A DNA stretch of 64,000 nucleotides from the NCBI RefSeq assembly GCF_031755915.1, contig NC_083385.1, positions 19,117,001 to 19,181,000 on the forward strand. The letters run 5' to 3'. Shown piece by piece: positions 32,181 to 44,639 of the stretch. The notes beneath the pieces are model-generated. The model made no database searches, was not told the DNA's origin, and was given only the letters and a program-made list of their open reading frames with translations. This DNA is from Ziziphus jujuba (lineage: Eukaryota; Streptophyta; Magnoliopsida; Rosales; Rhamnaceae). Made by a program: the position numbers and the translations under genes. Position 1 is the stretch's first letter; every line of letters starts with the position of its first letter.

Positions 32181-33150
32181 GCCAAAAAAAGAAAAAAAGA
32201 AAAAAAAATATATATATATATACATGTTGAAAGACGAAAGGGACAGAGTAGAAATAGCTAATAGAACCGTACTTGAGCCTTGTACACATGTTGGTTAGAA
32301 GAAGTTTAAGAGCAGTAGGATTCTGATTGATTATAACTTCTAAAAGAAATACCTGATAAAAAATAGATTAATGGTTTCAATTTTAATTATAGGTTTGAAA
32401 GACGAAACTGATATACAGATACGGAGACCGAAAGGAAGAAGATATAGTAGAAATAGAGCAGTCCATTTACCGAAAAATAACGGAGTAGTAATTAGAATTA
32501 AAGATGTAGCACTTTGGTGTGAAAGTGAATACCGGAGGACTTGATAAACTTATGGGAGATGGAAGTGTTGAAAGGATGACTCGACATTTGTTGTGAAAAA
32601 GCTACATTTATTCAGTGATTGATCAACAAGACGGGATTCGTCATCAGCTTAAGAAGCATATTTCTTCTTTTGGTTTTGGACTTAGTTTGGATAGATCCAT
32701 ATATTAATTTTATGTGTGCAGGTGATGAAACTTTATTAATTAATACCTGTACATTTTATTTTTCTATATTTTTTTTGGTAAATACTTTATTTTTCTATAT
32801 TGGTACTGTTGGGAAAAGCCAATTGAATATCATTAATTATGGACTGCTTTGAATTTTGATTGTTGGGGGAGCAGTATCTCTAATCCTTAATTTGGGCTTC
32901 ATGTAAGCTACAGGCTTACCACGTCCGGATCAATTTATATGCCCACTAATCTGATAGTCGCAATTTTTTCAATGAACGTTTTTCCATTTGTCATTAATTT
33001 AACGACTACTAATATTGTAATTACAAATGTTGATACCATTCAACTATGTATTGATTTTTTATTATAAACTCATACAAGTGTTACTCACTTACGTGATCAG
33101 TTATTTAAATTTTTTAAAACTTTTTTTCTAATAATTTTCTAAAACCTTTT
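32181..33150. other. Intergenic, no gene seen
   Basis: AT-rich, moderately complex sequence. A 77-residue frame at 32619-32852 is hydrophobic but has no family resemblance, and I do not call it. Confidence 0.5.
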
Positions 33151-33345
33151 GAGAAAACACTCTATCTCTTCCTATTTTCACTGAAGCTTGGATTGAAGGA
33201 GAAGACTGTTCCAGTAAATTTTTCTTCTTTTTTTTTTTTTTTTCCAATTATAGAAATTAATTTCTTAAAAAGAAAAAAAAAGAAAGAATAAAAAAATTTG
33301 ATTGCCAAGAATAATCTCCTCCTCTTTTTCCCTCTTTCTATGGAC

Positions 33346-33590
33346 AGTATCATGATCATGAAGAACATCATCAAGACGGGAGCGGCGACGAACAGATTTG
33401 GGACATCCATGCTTTGACGCCACCACATCCTCCTCTTCCTCCTCCTCCTGAAGCCAATAATCATCATGGACGTAAAGAGAAATTTGGGAAACAAGCAGTC
33501 ACATCCATGAGTAGGGAATTTAGTGCTCTGGCTCTTGCGGGTTCTGCTATTGGTAATAATGAACCAATACATTTGATAATGATAGTCTAA
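33346..33590 (+). pseudogene. Exon-like fragment of an unidentified plant protein
   Basis: A clean frame reads YHDHEEHHQDGSGDEQIWDI, then HALTPPHPPLPPPP, EANNHHGRKEKFGKQ and VTSMSREFSALALAGSAIG, ending at a stop near 33588. A pyrimidine tract and GGACAG at 33343 would make a splice acceptor. The His/Asp-rich to Pro-rich to SREFSALALAGSAIG pattern looks like real coding sequence, but I cannot name the family. A shorter repeat of its start (GGACAGTATCATTTGTGGCG, 33631) lies just downstream. No other exons are evident, so it is probably a captured or decayed fragment. Confidence 0.45.
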
Positions 33591-34474
33591 AATACTGGAA
33601 ACATGTCCGGACTCTTGTTCTAGTTTTGCAGGACAGTATCATTTGTGGCGACGAACAGTATGGAATACAGTAAAACCTCGGATAAATAAATAATCTTGCC
33701 AAAAAAATAAAACTATTCGGTTTCAATTTGGGCTTATGTATTAAACGAATAAATTCATTAAACATAAAAAATAATAAATTTTTTTTAAAAAAAATCTTTA
33801 AAAATTTATTGTATATATAAATTAATAATTGATTAAATTTGTATAAAATAAATAATATATATATTTATAAACATTTACCATATATGATAAAAAAAAATTT
33901 TATTTAATAGCTTTTATTTTTTCTAAAGCTTTTTCCAAGATGTTAAAAAAACAAAAACAGAAAAAAAGAAAAAGAGAGAAGCAGAGATCCAAAACTAGAA
34001 TTGATCATTTGATTCAAAGCTTGTCATAATTAGAGAGTTAACTAATTAGCTAATTAAATAACGGTTTTCTTTGCATTTATTAATGAGATTCCTTTTATTA
34101 GTAAACTTTTCTAATTCTCTATATTATTTTTTTAATTTATTGATTGGGTGATGATTAATTCCATGATTGTAGATTTGATCAAACTTGATCGATCTTTTTT
34201 CTTTGCTAATATATATTATATAGTTAGCAAAACTATTTTATAAAAATAATAAACATCTTTTTGAATTAATAAATATTCATTTATTGATAAATCAATAAAT
34301 TATTCATTTATCGATAATTTAATAACTCTTTTAAATAAATAAATTTTCATATTTTTAAAAATATTCATTTATAAAGATTTTACCGAATATATAATTTTAT
34401 ATATATAGATAGTTTTATTGTTTTTCTATCTATGAAAATCTGTTGCACTGTGTTTTACAATTCAGAATTGAGGT

Positions 34475-35085
34475 ATGTTTCACACTGAATTTTCGGATAT
34501 TTTTTATATTTTTCATTTCAAAAAGACTTTACAAGATGACCTTAGAGTTGTCTTATCTTCACCATCCACACATTTTATATCGAGGCAGTCAATTGAAACC
34601 AAGATTCCTCCTGCTGTCACTCTCCAGTGGATCCATGCCAAATTTCTCTGTTATTAAATTTTTTTGTACAAGTTTATAATCTGCTACATTCTCATATTTA
34701 ACACAGTTTTCAATCTTTGCCGTTTGATGCAGTTGAATCAAGAAGGTGTTCTTGTATATTGGTTAGATTCTAAACTTTCAAAGAATATTCCACCTGATTT
34801 TGAGACACTTAGGTCTAAGGTAAAGTAGGAGATGATCAATTGCATCAGATTCAAGGGATTCTTAGATTTTAGACTTTGTTTTGGATTGATTTATTTTGAT
34901 TATATGTATATATATATTTCTAGTTCACTTTCTTTGTTAGGTGGCTTCCGATGCTTTGAGATTTGCAGCACCAATTAGGGAGCTTGGGAATCAATTTGGA
35001 AAGAGAATGTGGATTGAAGGTCCATACATTGATTCAAACCCCCTGAAGCAACCACCATTAGAAACCTCCTCTGGATGTCACATAG
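34475..35085 (+). pseudogene. Plant O-fucosyltransferase gene fragment (three exons)
   Basis: Three exon-like blocks in order. Block 1 (about 34487-34650) encodes EFSDIFYIFHFKKTLQDDLR, then VVLSSPSTHFISRQSIE. Block 2 (34733-34819, exactly 29 codons, between GATGCAG and GTAAAG) encodes LNQEGVLVYWLDSKLSKNIP followed by PDFETLRSK. Block 3 (from 34941 after TTTGTTAG) encodes VASDALRFAAPIRELGNQFG followed by KRMWIEGPYI. These match, from memory of the family, the central catalytic-domain region of plant GDP-fucose O-fucosyltransferase-like proteins (FSDIFDVDHF…, …ALRFAAPIRELG…GPYIALHLR). After GPYI the expected ALHLRLEKD is replaced by unrelated residues, and both the N-terminal region and the rest of the domain are absent. 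Conserved splice sites suggest a recent fragment or captured genomic piece. Confidence 0.7.
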
Positions 35086-36899
35086 AAATCTTTTTTTTTT
35101 TTTTTTTTGGGAACTTCATCGCAATAATTAAAAGAAAAATCGAAAAAATAATTTTGAGATCGTGTGAGTGGCATATGACTCCTTTTGACAGGATTTGTTA
35201 AAGTTAACAGATTTGGAGCTTAAGTATTACTTATTGAAAATAGAAGGTATGGTTTGTCAAATTTTTATTTATTTATTTTTTTTTTATAATTTCCAAAGTG
35301 AAAATTCGGCGAAAATAGAAGAAATTAAAGTGCATTTTGACATTTCCTTTATCTACATACACTTATGGTACACTAAATCACTACATAATTCATTTTTTTT
35401 AAATAGAGATTTGGTATGCCATTGAATTCATATAACCCATTAATTAGTTTTTATTTTTTTATATTTCAATACTTAAAATAATTTAAAGACTAATAAAAGA
35501 AACCTAATTTGAACCTCACTATATATATCTATAAGGATTCTCGCCACATCTAAGTTTTAGATAACTCAATCTAAGGCTAAGATTATTTTTGTCCTCGTTT
35601 TGGTTTTGAAAAATTCTGAATATAGATATTATCTAATAAATATATAAATTAAAGCCATCAAATGCAACATTTATTTTTAGTGTTGGAAGATTGATGACTC
35701 TAATTTATCTATTAACGAATTTTAAAATATTAAAATATGAACAATAAATCGAATACAACGTGAGTCAAATATATATATATATATTTTTTTGTTTTATTAG
35801 ATTTTGTTTGAAAGATGATATCAATGAAATAAATAAATATTTTTAAGGGTTTAGGCTTAGAATAGCAACACGAACCAAAAAAAAGAAAAAAAGAAAAGGA
35901 AAATGGAGGTTTAGACTCGTCCTTTATAAATTTGTTGAAGTTTAATAAAAAGCAATGAGAAGAAATATATAGCTTTCGGTTTGGGTTTATTTAAAATGAT
36001 TATTTATATTCTTTTTACACATTTTTTTTTTAATTATACAAAGTTATTCTTTCAAACAAAATTCAAAATTTTCTTTAAAAATTTAGTTAATTTTGAAAAA
36101 TATATATTCAATCATATTACTTTTTACATATTTTTAAGTTAGAAAAAATAATCTAGTCCTCCTAAATGTTTTTTTATAATGATTTTGTAAAAATCCTAAA
36201 ATTACTTTGAAGAATATATTTTTTAAAGTTAATCTTTCTAGAATAGAATAAAACTAATAAATGGATGTAAACATGGAAATAATGAATGATGACCCTACGT
36301 TTTCTATTTGACACATGTTATTAGATCCAAGGTTTTAAAAATCAAAATTTTTGCTGAAATTTTGGGAAAATTTAGGTTTTTAAAGGGATGGAAAAGAAAT
36401 TTACATCCTAAATGAAAACGGATAAAATTTTCACAATATGCATTAAAAAATTTGAAATTTAGCTGAAATTTTCATGAAGATTTTCATAAAATATCCACAC
36501 TATATCCTTAATAATTTAATTAGAAATTGTATAATTTCCATTGAAATTTTTTGAAATTTCCATAGAAATTTGAAAAATATCTATGAAATTTATTTAATAT
36601 TTTAATTTTTTTATCAAAAAAATTCATAAATATTGTTGATGTTTGTTAATTATTTCTTATCAAATTAACTTTATTGATTTTTTTTTTACCTTCTAATTGT
36701 CTTTCAAATATTGAGCGATATAAATAAAACAGAATGAATTTGATTAAACAACTTTGATGGATTCTATTTATTAATGAAGTATATTAATACTTTGCTGTAC
36801 ATTTTGTATAGTAATGATTCAATAAAATTTCATAATTATTAGTTAATAATTGACTATATAAAAATGAAAAATAAAAACATGAAAATACAAAATTATATA
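35086..36899. other. AT-rich intergenic, no gene seen
   Basis: Very AT-rich sequence with many short T and A runs. No coding, RNA gene or element boundary recognised. Confidence 0.55.
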
Positions 36900-38103
36900 T
36901 GTAACATCACAATCCAAAAAAATGCACTGAATTTGAACTTTTGACCAAGTTTGATAAAGGTTGATGGGGTTGACCAAATGGTTTCCATAGTTGACTTTTT
37001 ATTGCGAGAGGAATTTAGCATTGACCAAGCTACCATGGCGAAGTACTTATCGACACCAGTTCCTAAACTAGTAGTATGCCAAAATCATATCTAAGATTAA
37101 TTAGTTATGGTCAAAACAAGATGCGACCCAGACTGATCAGTGAGCCCAGAATTGACTTTTTATCTATATAGTTTTTGATGTTAACTCATATATTATGTGA
37201 TACTACTTGTCAATACGAGACTATAGACTGGTGGCACATTTAATTTGGACCTATGGTTGAAAAGTTATGGGTCTGTAAAGTCATATCTATCTTTTTCGAA
37301 ACTGACTTTACTAGGTAGTGAAATATTTAAAGGAGTCTCTGACTTATGCCATGTGTCATCAATTGGAAGGTGCAACGTGTTACTCTCAAATATATGCCAT
37401 GTGTCACGATTGGATAGGAACGCATGTCATCCTTAATAAAAAAATATTTTTTCTTTTTCTTTTTCTTTTTCTTCCCCCCACCCCCAGCCTTGTCAGATTC
37501 TTGCTTTCTGGCCAATCATGCAACACACGTGTCGGATGAGGGTGGAGCCCATGAGGAGTCCGACTGGTAGCAGAAAAACCACGGTGAGCCATCACTAAAA
37601 GTGGTAGCTAAAAAACCACGATGAGCCATCGCCAAAAGTGCCCAGATCCAACGTTCAATTTGCTGGGGAAGGTGAAGCCGGTTTTCTAACAATTCGGTCA
37701 CCTCCTAGCCAAATTGATCCTCCTTCCCACCATTTTTACCTCTTAAGCTCGATTCTGAGCTCCATTTAGCTTATTCTCTACTGTTTTGGAGATATGACGA
37801 TTTGAACTTTGACCGAGTTTTTCGGGTCAGTCCAATCACCACCGACGGTATTGAGCCCAATGAAGGTTATTAGTATGTTCCTCATCTCTTTAACTTTCTA
37901 TTGGTACCTTGTTTGTGAGTTATGGTGGTGTATTTGAAAAATTACCATTTTTAAGTAAATTTTGTATTTAATGTGGTAATTTTGTTAATGCATATTCTTG
38001 TATATATATATATATATATGTATAAGTATATGGGGTACTCCTTTGGCATGTGTATGGATGCATATATATATATATATATATGTATATATTTGAGTATATA
38101 AAT

Positions 38104-38298
38104 ATAGAGAAAGGCTATGGTGCGGATGTCCGCATGCAGACCCGCACCAAAACCGATGCTTTTTTTAAAAAAAAAAAAGGTCGGATTTGCTGTATACAGT
38201 TGTGTACACATACATAGCAAAGACGATATTTTTTTTTTTTAAATGCATCGAATTTGGTGTAGGTCCGCATGCAGATTGTCCAGACTGTAGCCTCCTCC

Positions 38299-38300
<2 letters not shown>
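38104..38300. mobile_element. MITE, about 197 bp, TA-flanked
   Basis: Terminal inverted repeats of about 45 bp pair GGCTATGGTGCGGATGTCCG, then CATGCAGACC and GCACC, on the left with GGTGTAGGTCCGCATGCAG, then TAGCC, on the right. It lies in a TA-rich part of the host element, with TATA on both sides. The left-arm motif recurs at 18612, so the family is present at least twice. No coding. Confidence 0.72.
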
Positions 38301-38331
<31 letters not shown>

Positions 38332-39149
38332 GTATGCTTGTTAAAGGAATTGTATACATATATATGAATATCTATGCATGTGTGTGAACATATGTGATTA
38401 TGCATATGCATATCTGAGTGTATATGAATATACATTATTATATATTTTTGTATAAATAGGTATATGAGCATGTATGTGCTTGCTAAAAAGATTGTATTTA
38501 TATGTATATAACTACATATGTGCGTGTGTGTGTGTGTGTGTGAATATATATGAATGTATATAGATGAACATATATACCCGTGTACATATAGAGGTTGTGT
38601 ATATGTATATATATATATATATTGTGTTACTTAAAATTCTGAAAAAAATACTATGTATGTTTTAAAAATTTAAGAAAATTGTTATTTAATTTTATTTTGT
38701 AGATTCTATGTGATTTAAATATATTTGATGCATGAAATTTATATCTATGGTTTTAAAGAAATTATTGTTAATTTTATTGTAATATTTTACTGTTGAGTTT
38801 ATAATGCAAAATAAAATATATTTATGTATGCTTATTTATGTGTGAGTTTCATGTGAATTAATATAATTCTTGCATAAATTAATTTTACGGATTTAAGAAA
38901 ACTAATAATTTTTAGTAATAAAATATATTTGTGTATTTGAATATTTGTGAAATTGAAATTATTGTGGAAGTAATTAATTTTATAAAATCATTAGATTATG
39001 TGGTTGTTTTAAAAAATGAATATGAAATTTTATGAGTTTAGCAAAAGTGTATCAAACCCAATAATGTTTTATCAAATTTCAATATTTATGATATTGTAAA
39101 TTTTTATAGTTTTTTTAAATGCACCATATAGTACTGGTGTTCTGTACTG

Positions 39150-39620
39150 TATTGTTGATTAGCACGCAAATGTATATAGTCATCCTGTAGGAGCCATAGA
39201 CCAGAGAGTTGGCAAGTATAATGCACAATGAGCATCAGCCGCCCCCTTTTCCTTGGTCACAAGATGGCTGGTTATTATGTTATGGATCAACGCACAAGTT
39301 ATATACATGGTTGTTCTTTATGAGTTGTAGTGGGTAGGCAAGTGTAATGGAGATTGATCATTAGCTGCCTTCCTCCTTGGCCGCAAGATGGTTGGTTATT
39401 ATATTATGATCATCTTGTAGGAGTCATGAACTTGAAGGTAGGTAAGTATAATACAGAGTGAGTATCAGTCATCCTTCCTTGACTGCAAGAAGACTGGTTA
39501 TTATAGATTAGCATGCATGTATATATGGCTATCTTGTGGGAGCTATGGACCTGAGGATTGACAAGTATATTTGCTCAGTGAGCATTAGCCATCCTTCCCT
39601 CGATCGAAGAACGACTCATT
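39150..39620. repeat. Tandem repeat of about 115-130 bp, about 4 copies, inside the element's hairpin domain
   Basis: Imperfect repeats centred on CTGTAGGAGCCATAGACC…GGCAAGTATAATGC…GAGCATCAGCC…AAGATGGCTGGTTATTAT, starting near 39180, 39310, 39405 and 39528. Other copies of the element family carry this segment once (for example 61664-61735). The expansion is therefore specific to this copy or subfamily. Confidence 0.75.
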
Positions 39621-40095
39621 TAGCCAGGGCAAGTTAATAGCAATCAGAGCCTTGGGACGCCAAGGTAACAGATTGTAGGTTTCTCTCTTTAACCTCCCTG
39701 TTAGAATAGTACTTGGAATGCCGAGTACTGTTTGTCATCACTGGTATATCGTATGGTGCATCAAGGGTATTTTTTATACATACATATATATATATATATG
39801 TATATATATTATGCCCTTATGTACCACATTGTACATAGGCAACCACCCCATTCGGCCCATGAATAACTTCGTCTCATAACTCTGCTATTTACGAGATTTG
39901 GATCGGATGACCATTATAGGTAATCACCTCGAACAGTATTAGTAACAATGTACTTGCAAAAGCTAATATTATAAGACCGTGCATTAGCATGTTATATAGT
40001 ATATCGGGCGTATTTCCGCTACGAATGTGCTAATTATGTAGTATATTTATAAATTTTAAAATTTTATTTTTATCTATTTATGATTATAATTTTAT

Positions 40096-40330
40096 ATCAT
40101 TATTATTATTATTATTATTACTATTTATCATTGTTACTGTAGCTAATTGTTATTGTAGTTATTATTATTTAACATGATTATCATTATTTTATTTTTATTA
40201 TTATTATTGTTACCACTGTTGTTGTCATTATTATTATTATTATTATAATTATTACTTGTTATTGTTATTATTATCATCATCATTATTATTATTATTGTTA
40301 TTACCAATATCAATATTAGTATTTGTTATT
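40096..40330. repeat. ATT/TTA trinucleotide microsatellite
   Basis: Imperfect ATT runs with TTGTTA interruptions, counterpart of 3787-3960 in the sister copy. Element-associated simple sequence. Confidence 0.88.
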
Positions 40331-41335
40331 GTTATTATTATCATCATAAGTGTTAACTGCATACTCATCGTATTTGTCCTAATGAAAAAGTATTGTAACC
40401 TCCGAGCAAATATGGTAGCTTTCAAGCAGGTATCGAAGCCTCCGGGCAAATATTGTAGCGTTCGGCCAGGTTATCCAAACTCTTTAGAGGTAATATTGTT
40501 ACCATCATTGTTGTTATTATCATTATTATTATTGTTGTTTTTATTACATTCTACTTGTATTTACAGGTTTGAAATATCCATGAGACGTTGTAATAATGTA
40601 TAATTATAATAAATGAGTGGTGTGGGTAGACACAAGACATAAAAGTATTTATGTTTTATCAATTTATTTCTTGGATCTATACCCTTGTGCCATTATTAGT
40701 GGAGTCTTACAAATTTGTAAAAATCTCTTATAGTAAGGTGGGAAGAATAAGGTAGTATATTATTGGAATGTGTTTTCTATGCAAAGAAATTTTGGGGCAT
40801 GTTCAACTGAGATACTGCTAGATTTTTTTTAAAAAAGGTTTGGTAGAGTTGTCCCACTCGGAGCTCATCTAACATTAAGCAAAATAAAAATAAAAAAAAT
40901 GATCAAATATATTATACTAAACATCAAAGCCAACCATATTTAATACAAAATCTATATGGTTAGCATATCAACAATTACATGGAAAATTATAAAAAAGAGA
41001 TACATCTTTTAATAATTACTTATCACATTTCATATCTCAAAATCAAAATGTGGAAGAGACCAACAAATTTTAACTATCTAAAAGTTCTATGTAGTATTGA
41101 GATTGTAACAATCCGTACCGAAATACCCCTGTTGAATAAGTTTGACCAAGTGAACAATATATGGATCCAAAGTTGACTTTTTCTATGGTTAAGATTTTTG
41201 GTCTAACTGATGTACCATTGTATAGAGTTCATCGATACGAGTTCATAGACTGGTGGCACGTCAAATTCTGTATTACGGATAAAAGGTTATGCTTCTGTAA
41301 ATTTTCAAATATCAGTTTTATATTAGTATCTAAAC

Positions 41336-44300
41336 TGTCAAGTCCCGTTCAAAATTCTTCATCGGAACCCTAGACAAGCCCTGATCCTAGGGAAACTCTA
41401 CCAGACCCTTTAATGGAAAATTCAGCAGTATCTCCCCTAAAAGTTGGACTTACCACAAAACTCCCTGTACGGAAAACACACTTCTATATGCATCACATTA
41501 TCCTTCCTACCTTACTACAATTTAATTTCCATACATTTGTAGCACTTCAAAATTAATAAGGGACCAGTGCAATATTATACATAAATGTCCAATATAGTAT
41601 ACAAAGCATTGTAAGATACAAATGAGTATGGAATTGTATACAACATACATAAAAAGAAATATTACAAGATAGGAAGGAAAAGAAAGGAGAACTCCTTGGA
41701 ATTCGGCAACAACCAAACATCAATCTCGCAACAGACAATCAACATCTAATAACCTGGGCCTAAGGGAACGAATTTAAAAACATGAGATGCTAATCATCTT
41801 AGTGAATGACCCAATCTATTATACAATAATAATAATAGTATGACAATCAAATAAACTTAATCAGTTATTAATAATAAATTAATAAATAAATAAATACTAA
41901 GCATTTGAAATAATAGTTTCTTAAAACCTTCACAGTTCACGAAGATGGAAATGCTCCTTTTTTAAAACATTTCACAAAACCCAATATTTGTATACCCCGA
42001 AAGCCAATAAAGTAATTAACCAATAAAACAAACAAAATACAATAATTTTAGAATCTAAAATTAACATTTCGAGATTAATATAATAACAAATAATTGAATT
42101 TATTATAATTATCATAAGATAAAATACAATCACAAATAAATTGACCATGCCAACATTTAATTAAACATATAATCATGACATTTATTAATCAAGTCAAGGG
42201 AATAATCCAGGAACATTAATAAATAAAATGCAAATAATATGCAACAAGTCAATTTAGTAATAAAGGGGTTTAACGAAAAACAAAATTGATTTCAATAAAT
42301 AATTTATAAAAATTATGCTCAATAATTTAATAAAATAATGAGAGACACTGTAAAAAATCTTTTTGATAAATCTTAAATTTATGTAAGTCTTGAAAACAGG
42401 GTAAAAATATATTTTTGGACACAAGTTAAATAAATGATAAATAATAAAATCACAATTAAATACTTTTAATTTCAATTACAATTATGAAAATTTAATTTTT
42501 GAGAATCGGGTTGAGAAAATATCCTAATGCACCATACTATATACCAGTAATACCCGACGGTGCCCAGCGTTCCAAAACCCCTCCTGATGGGGAGGTTAAG
42601 AAATGAACGTGCATTTGATTACCATGGTATCCCACCGAGCCAATGCTATCAACAGTCATCTTAGCCATAGAGGGGGCCGGCTAATGCTCACTATGCATTA
42701 TACCCTGCGAGCACTCAGGTCTAATGGCATCCACAAGACAACCTTATAACATGCGCGCTAATTTCACCCATATATATATAGTACATAACACCAGTACTGT
42801 AAGAGTGGATCTAAAAATCATGAAATCAATATATTTGTCAAACTTGAATCTCATAAATACCACTAGATTAAAATACCTCTTTTCAAATTCATATAATCCG
42901 TATTTCTTTAAACCATCGTCGTAAATCCATCATGTTAAAATCCACTCTCATAATCTCATTGTTGCAAATATATCAAATTCCCAGTGACATAAAAATCAAT
43001 CCATAATTAATATATCTTTAAAACCACGTAAAATTCACATATAATTAACTTACATAATTCCTCCACACCATAAAATAAATTCCACAATTATTTCAATGCA
43101 TAATAAATGTAAAGAATTATTTTCCTTCAAATCCGAAAAATCAATCCATACCAAAAATAATATTTAAACCTCATGAAATTTATATATTCTTTAAATCATG
43201 TAAACACATTTATCATGCATCATAATTTCAACATTTATTGAACAATAATTTAATAAAAATTAAATTAATAATTTTTCAAAAATCAACAAATGATTTTTAT
43301 GGACAAATAATGTATTTCACCCTAAATTGACATCAAAACTTTCAAATAGAAATTAATTAACTATTGAACACATAAAACATAATTTTCGAATATAAAATTA
43401 ACACAATATATTCATAATTTAACACCCAAAAATCAATTTGAAGGTGGATCACTCGCCTCGAGCATGTAACTCAATCAAGATCCTCCACGGGGATCGATTC
43501 CACAATTAACACGTGCTCCTAAAATATCAACATTACACAAAACAGATTGAATTAATATTTTAATCGGGTATATTACTCACAGGTACCTGACGGAGCTAAC
43601 ACAAACATTAACCAAAATTCACAAACGATATACCAAATCAAAGCTTACGACGTAAAGATTATAGATCATCTCTTACCTTGGGAGATCAGGCCTGTGGTGG
43701 TCTGGATCTTGCCAAAGAGATTTTTGGGTTTAATGTCTCAGATCTCACAAAACGTTGGGAGTTGGAGGAAAATGTTTGGATTCAGGGAGGTCAAATTAGT
43801 GGGAGAGGATAGGAGGTGTAATCAAAAACTCGCCGGAGGTGGGTTTTCTGGCGAGCCACCGTGGTCATCGGAATCCACCACCGCCGGTGGCGCATTCGGC
43901 AGCCACTGCCTATGAAATTTGGTGGGGAGATAGATCTGGTGATGGGTAAGCCAATGAGATTAGAAATGAAGCAAATGAAGGTCTGGTTTAGGAGAAAAAG
44001 GAATCGACACCATCACCGAAAATTGCCTCGATCTGGGCGAATCGGCGGTCGATTGATTTTCAGATGGGCTTCCTAGCGGTGTGGCATGTGTAGCAGGGGA
44101 TGGTCGGAAAGTGCTTAATCGGTGGTGGCCTGCCACCACCCCCCCCCCCCTTCTCAGCCAATCAAAATGCCTCTCGTGGGTGTCACTATACACTCACGGG
44201 TTGGTCATATTTTGACACGCTTACAGATCAATGAATAGTAACTCCTATCTCGAAAAAACTTCACAGCTCCGTAACTTTCAAATCACATGTCCAAATTAGG

Positions 44301-44639
44301 CGTGCCACTAGTCTATGAACTCGTATTGATAAGTATTTCACAACCATACATGATTCAAAGCTACATTTTGTAAGAATAAACAAGTCAACCCCGACACCCT
44401 TGGACATTTCGGAACTCAATTTGTTTTGGTAATAACTTTCAAACCGTAACTTCATTTTCGATGTGCTACTAGTCTACAGACTCGAGTTGATGCATACTTC
44501 ACAAAGGTATATCGATCAACCTAGAATTCTATCCAAATTAGAAAGTTAAAGTTTGACCCCTTCAGGTTAACGACGGTCAAACTGGTTAATTTTGATCAAC
44601 TTTAGAAAATTTCAATGTACTTCGGGATGGGGTGTTACA
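41336..44639 (+). mobile_element. 3-kb-family element, nested, TSD TAAAC/CAAAC
   Basis: Starts TGTCAAGTCCCG at 41336 and ends GGGTGTTACA at 44639 (3304 bp). Flanks TAAAC (41331-41335) and CAAAC (44640-44644) differ by one T/C transition. It contains the inverted-repeat domain 42526-42812, the exon-like module 43457-43518 (62 nt, one extra G; donor changed to GCGAGT) and a GC-richer block 43680-44160. It lies head-to-head within the reverse-oriented copy 41104-47543. Frames inside are not conserved between copies. Confidence 0.87.

Larger units (their letters stand above)
36900..40876 (-). mobile_element. 3-kb-family element, enlarged subfamily, right end missing
   Basis: Starts TGTAACATCAC at 36900. 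It proceeds through the terminal block (to about 37330), a GC-richer block (37490-37750), an AT microsatellite zone carrying a MITE (38104-38300), and an inverted-repeat domain of about 645 bp (39118-39762) swollen by internal tandem repeats. Then come an ATT triplet tract (40096-40330) and the conserved terminal block, which fades at about 40876 before the expected GGTCCTGACA end. ATATA at 36895-36899 could be the left target duplication but has no testable partner. Together with 1-4621 it forms a subfamily that keeps the TTA-rich tract. No coding capacity. Confidence 0.78.
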
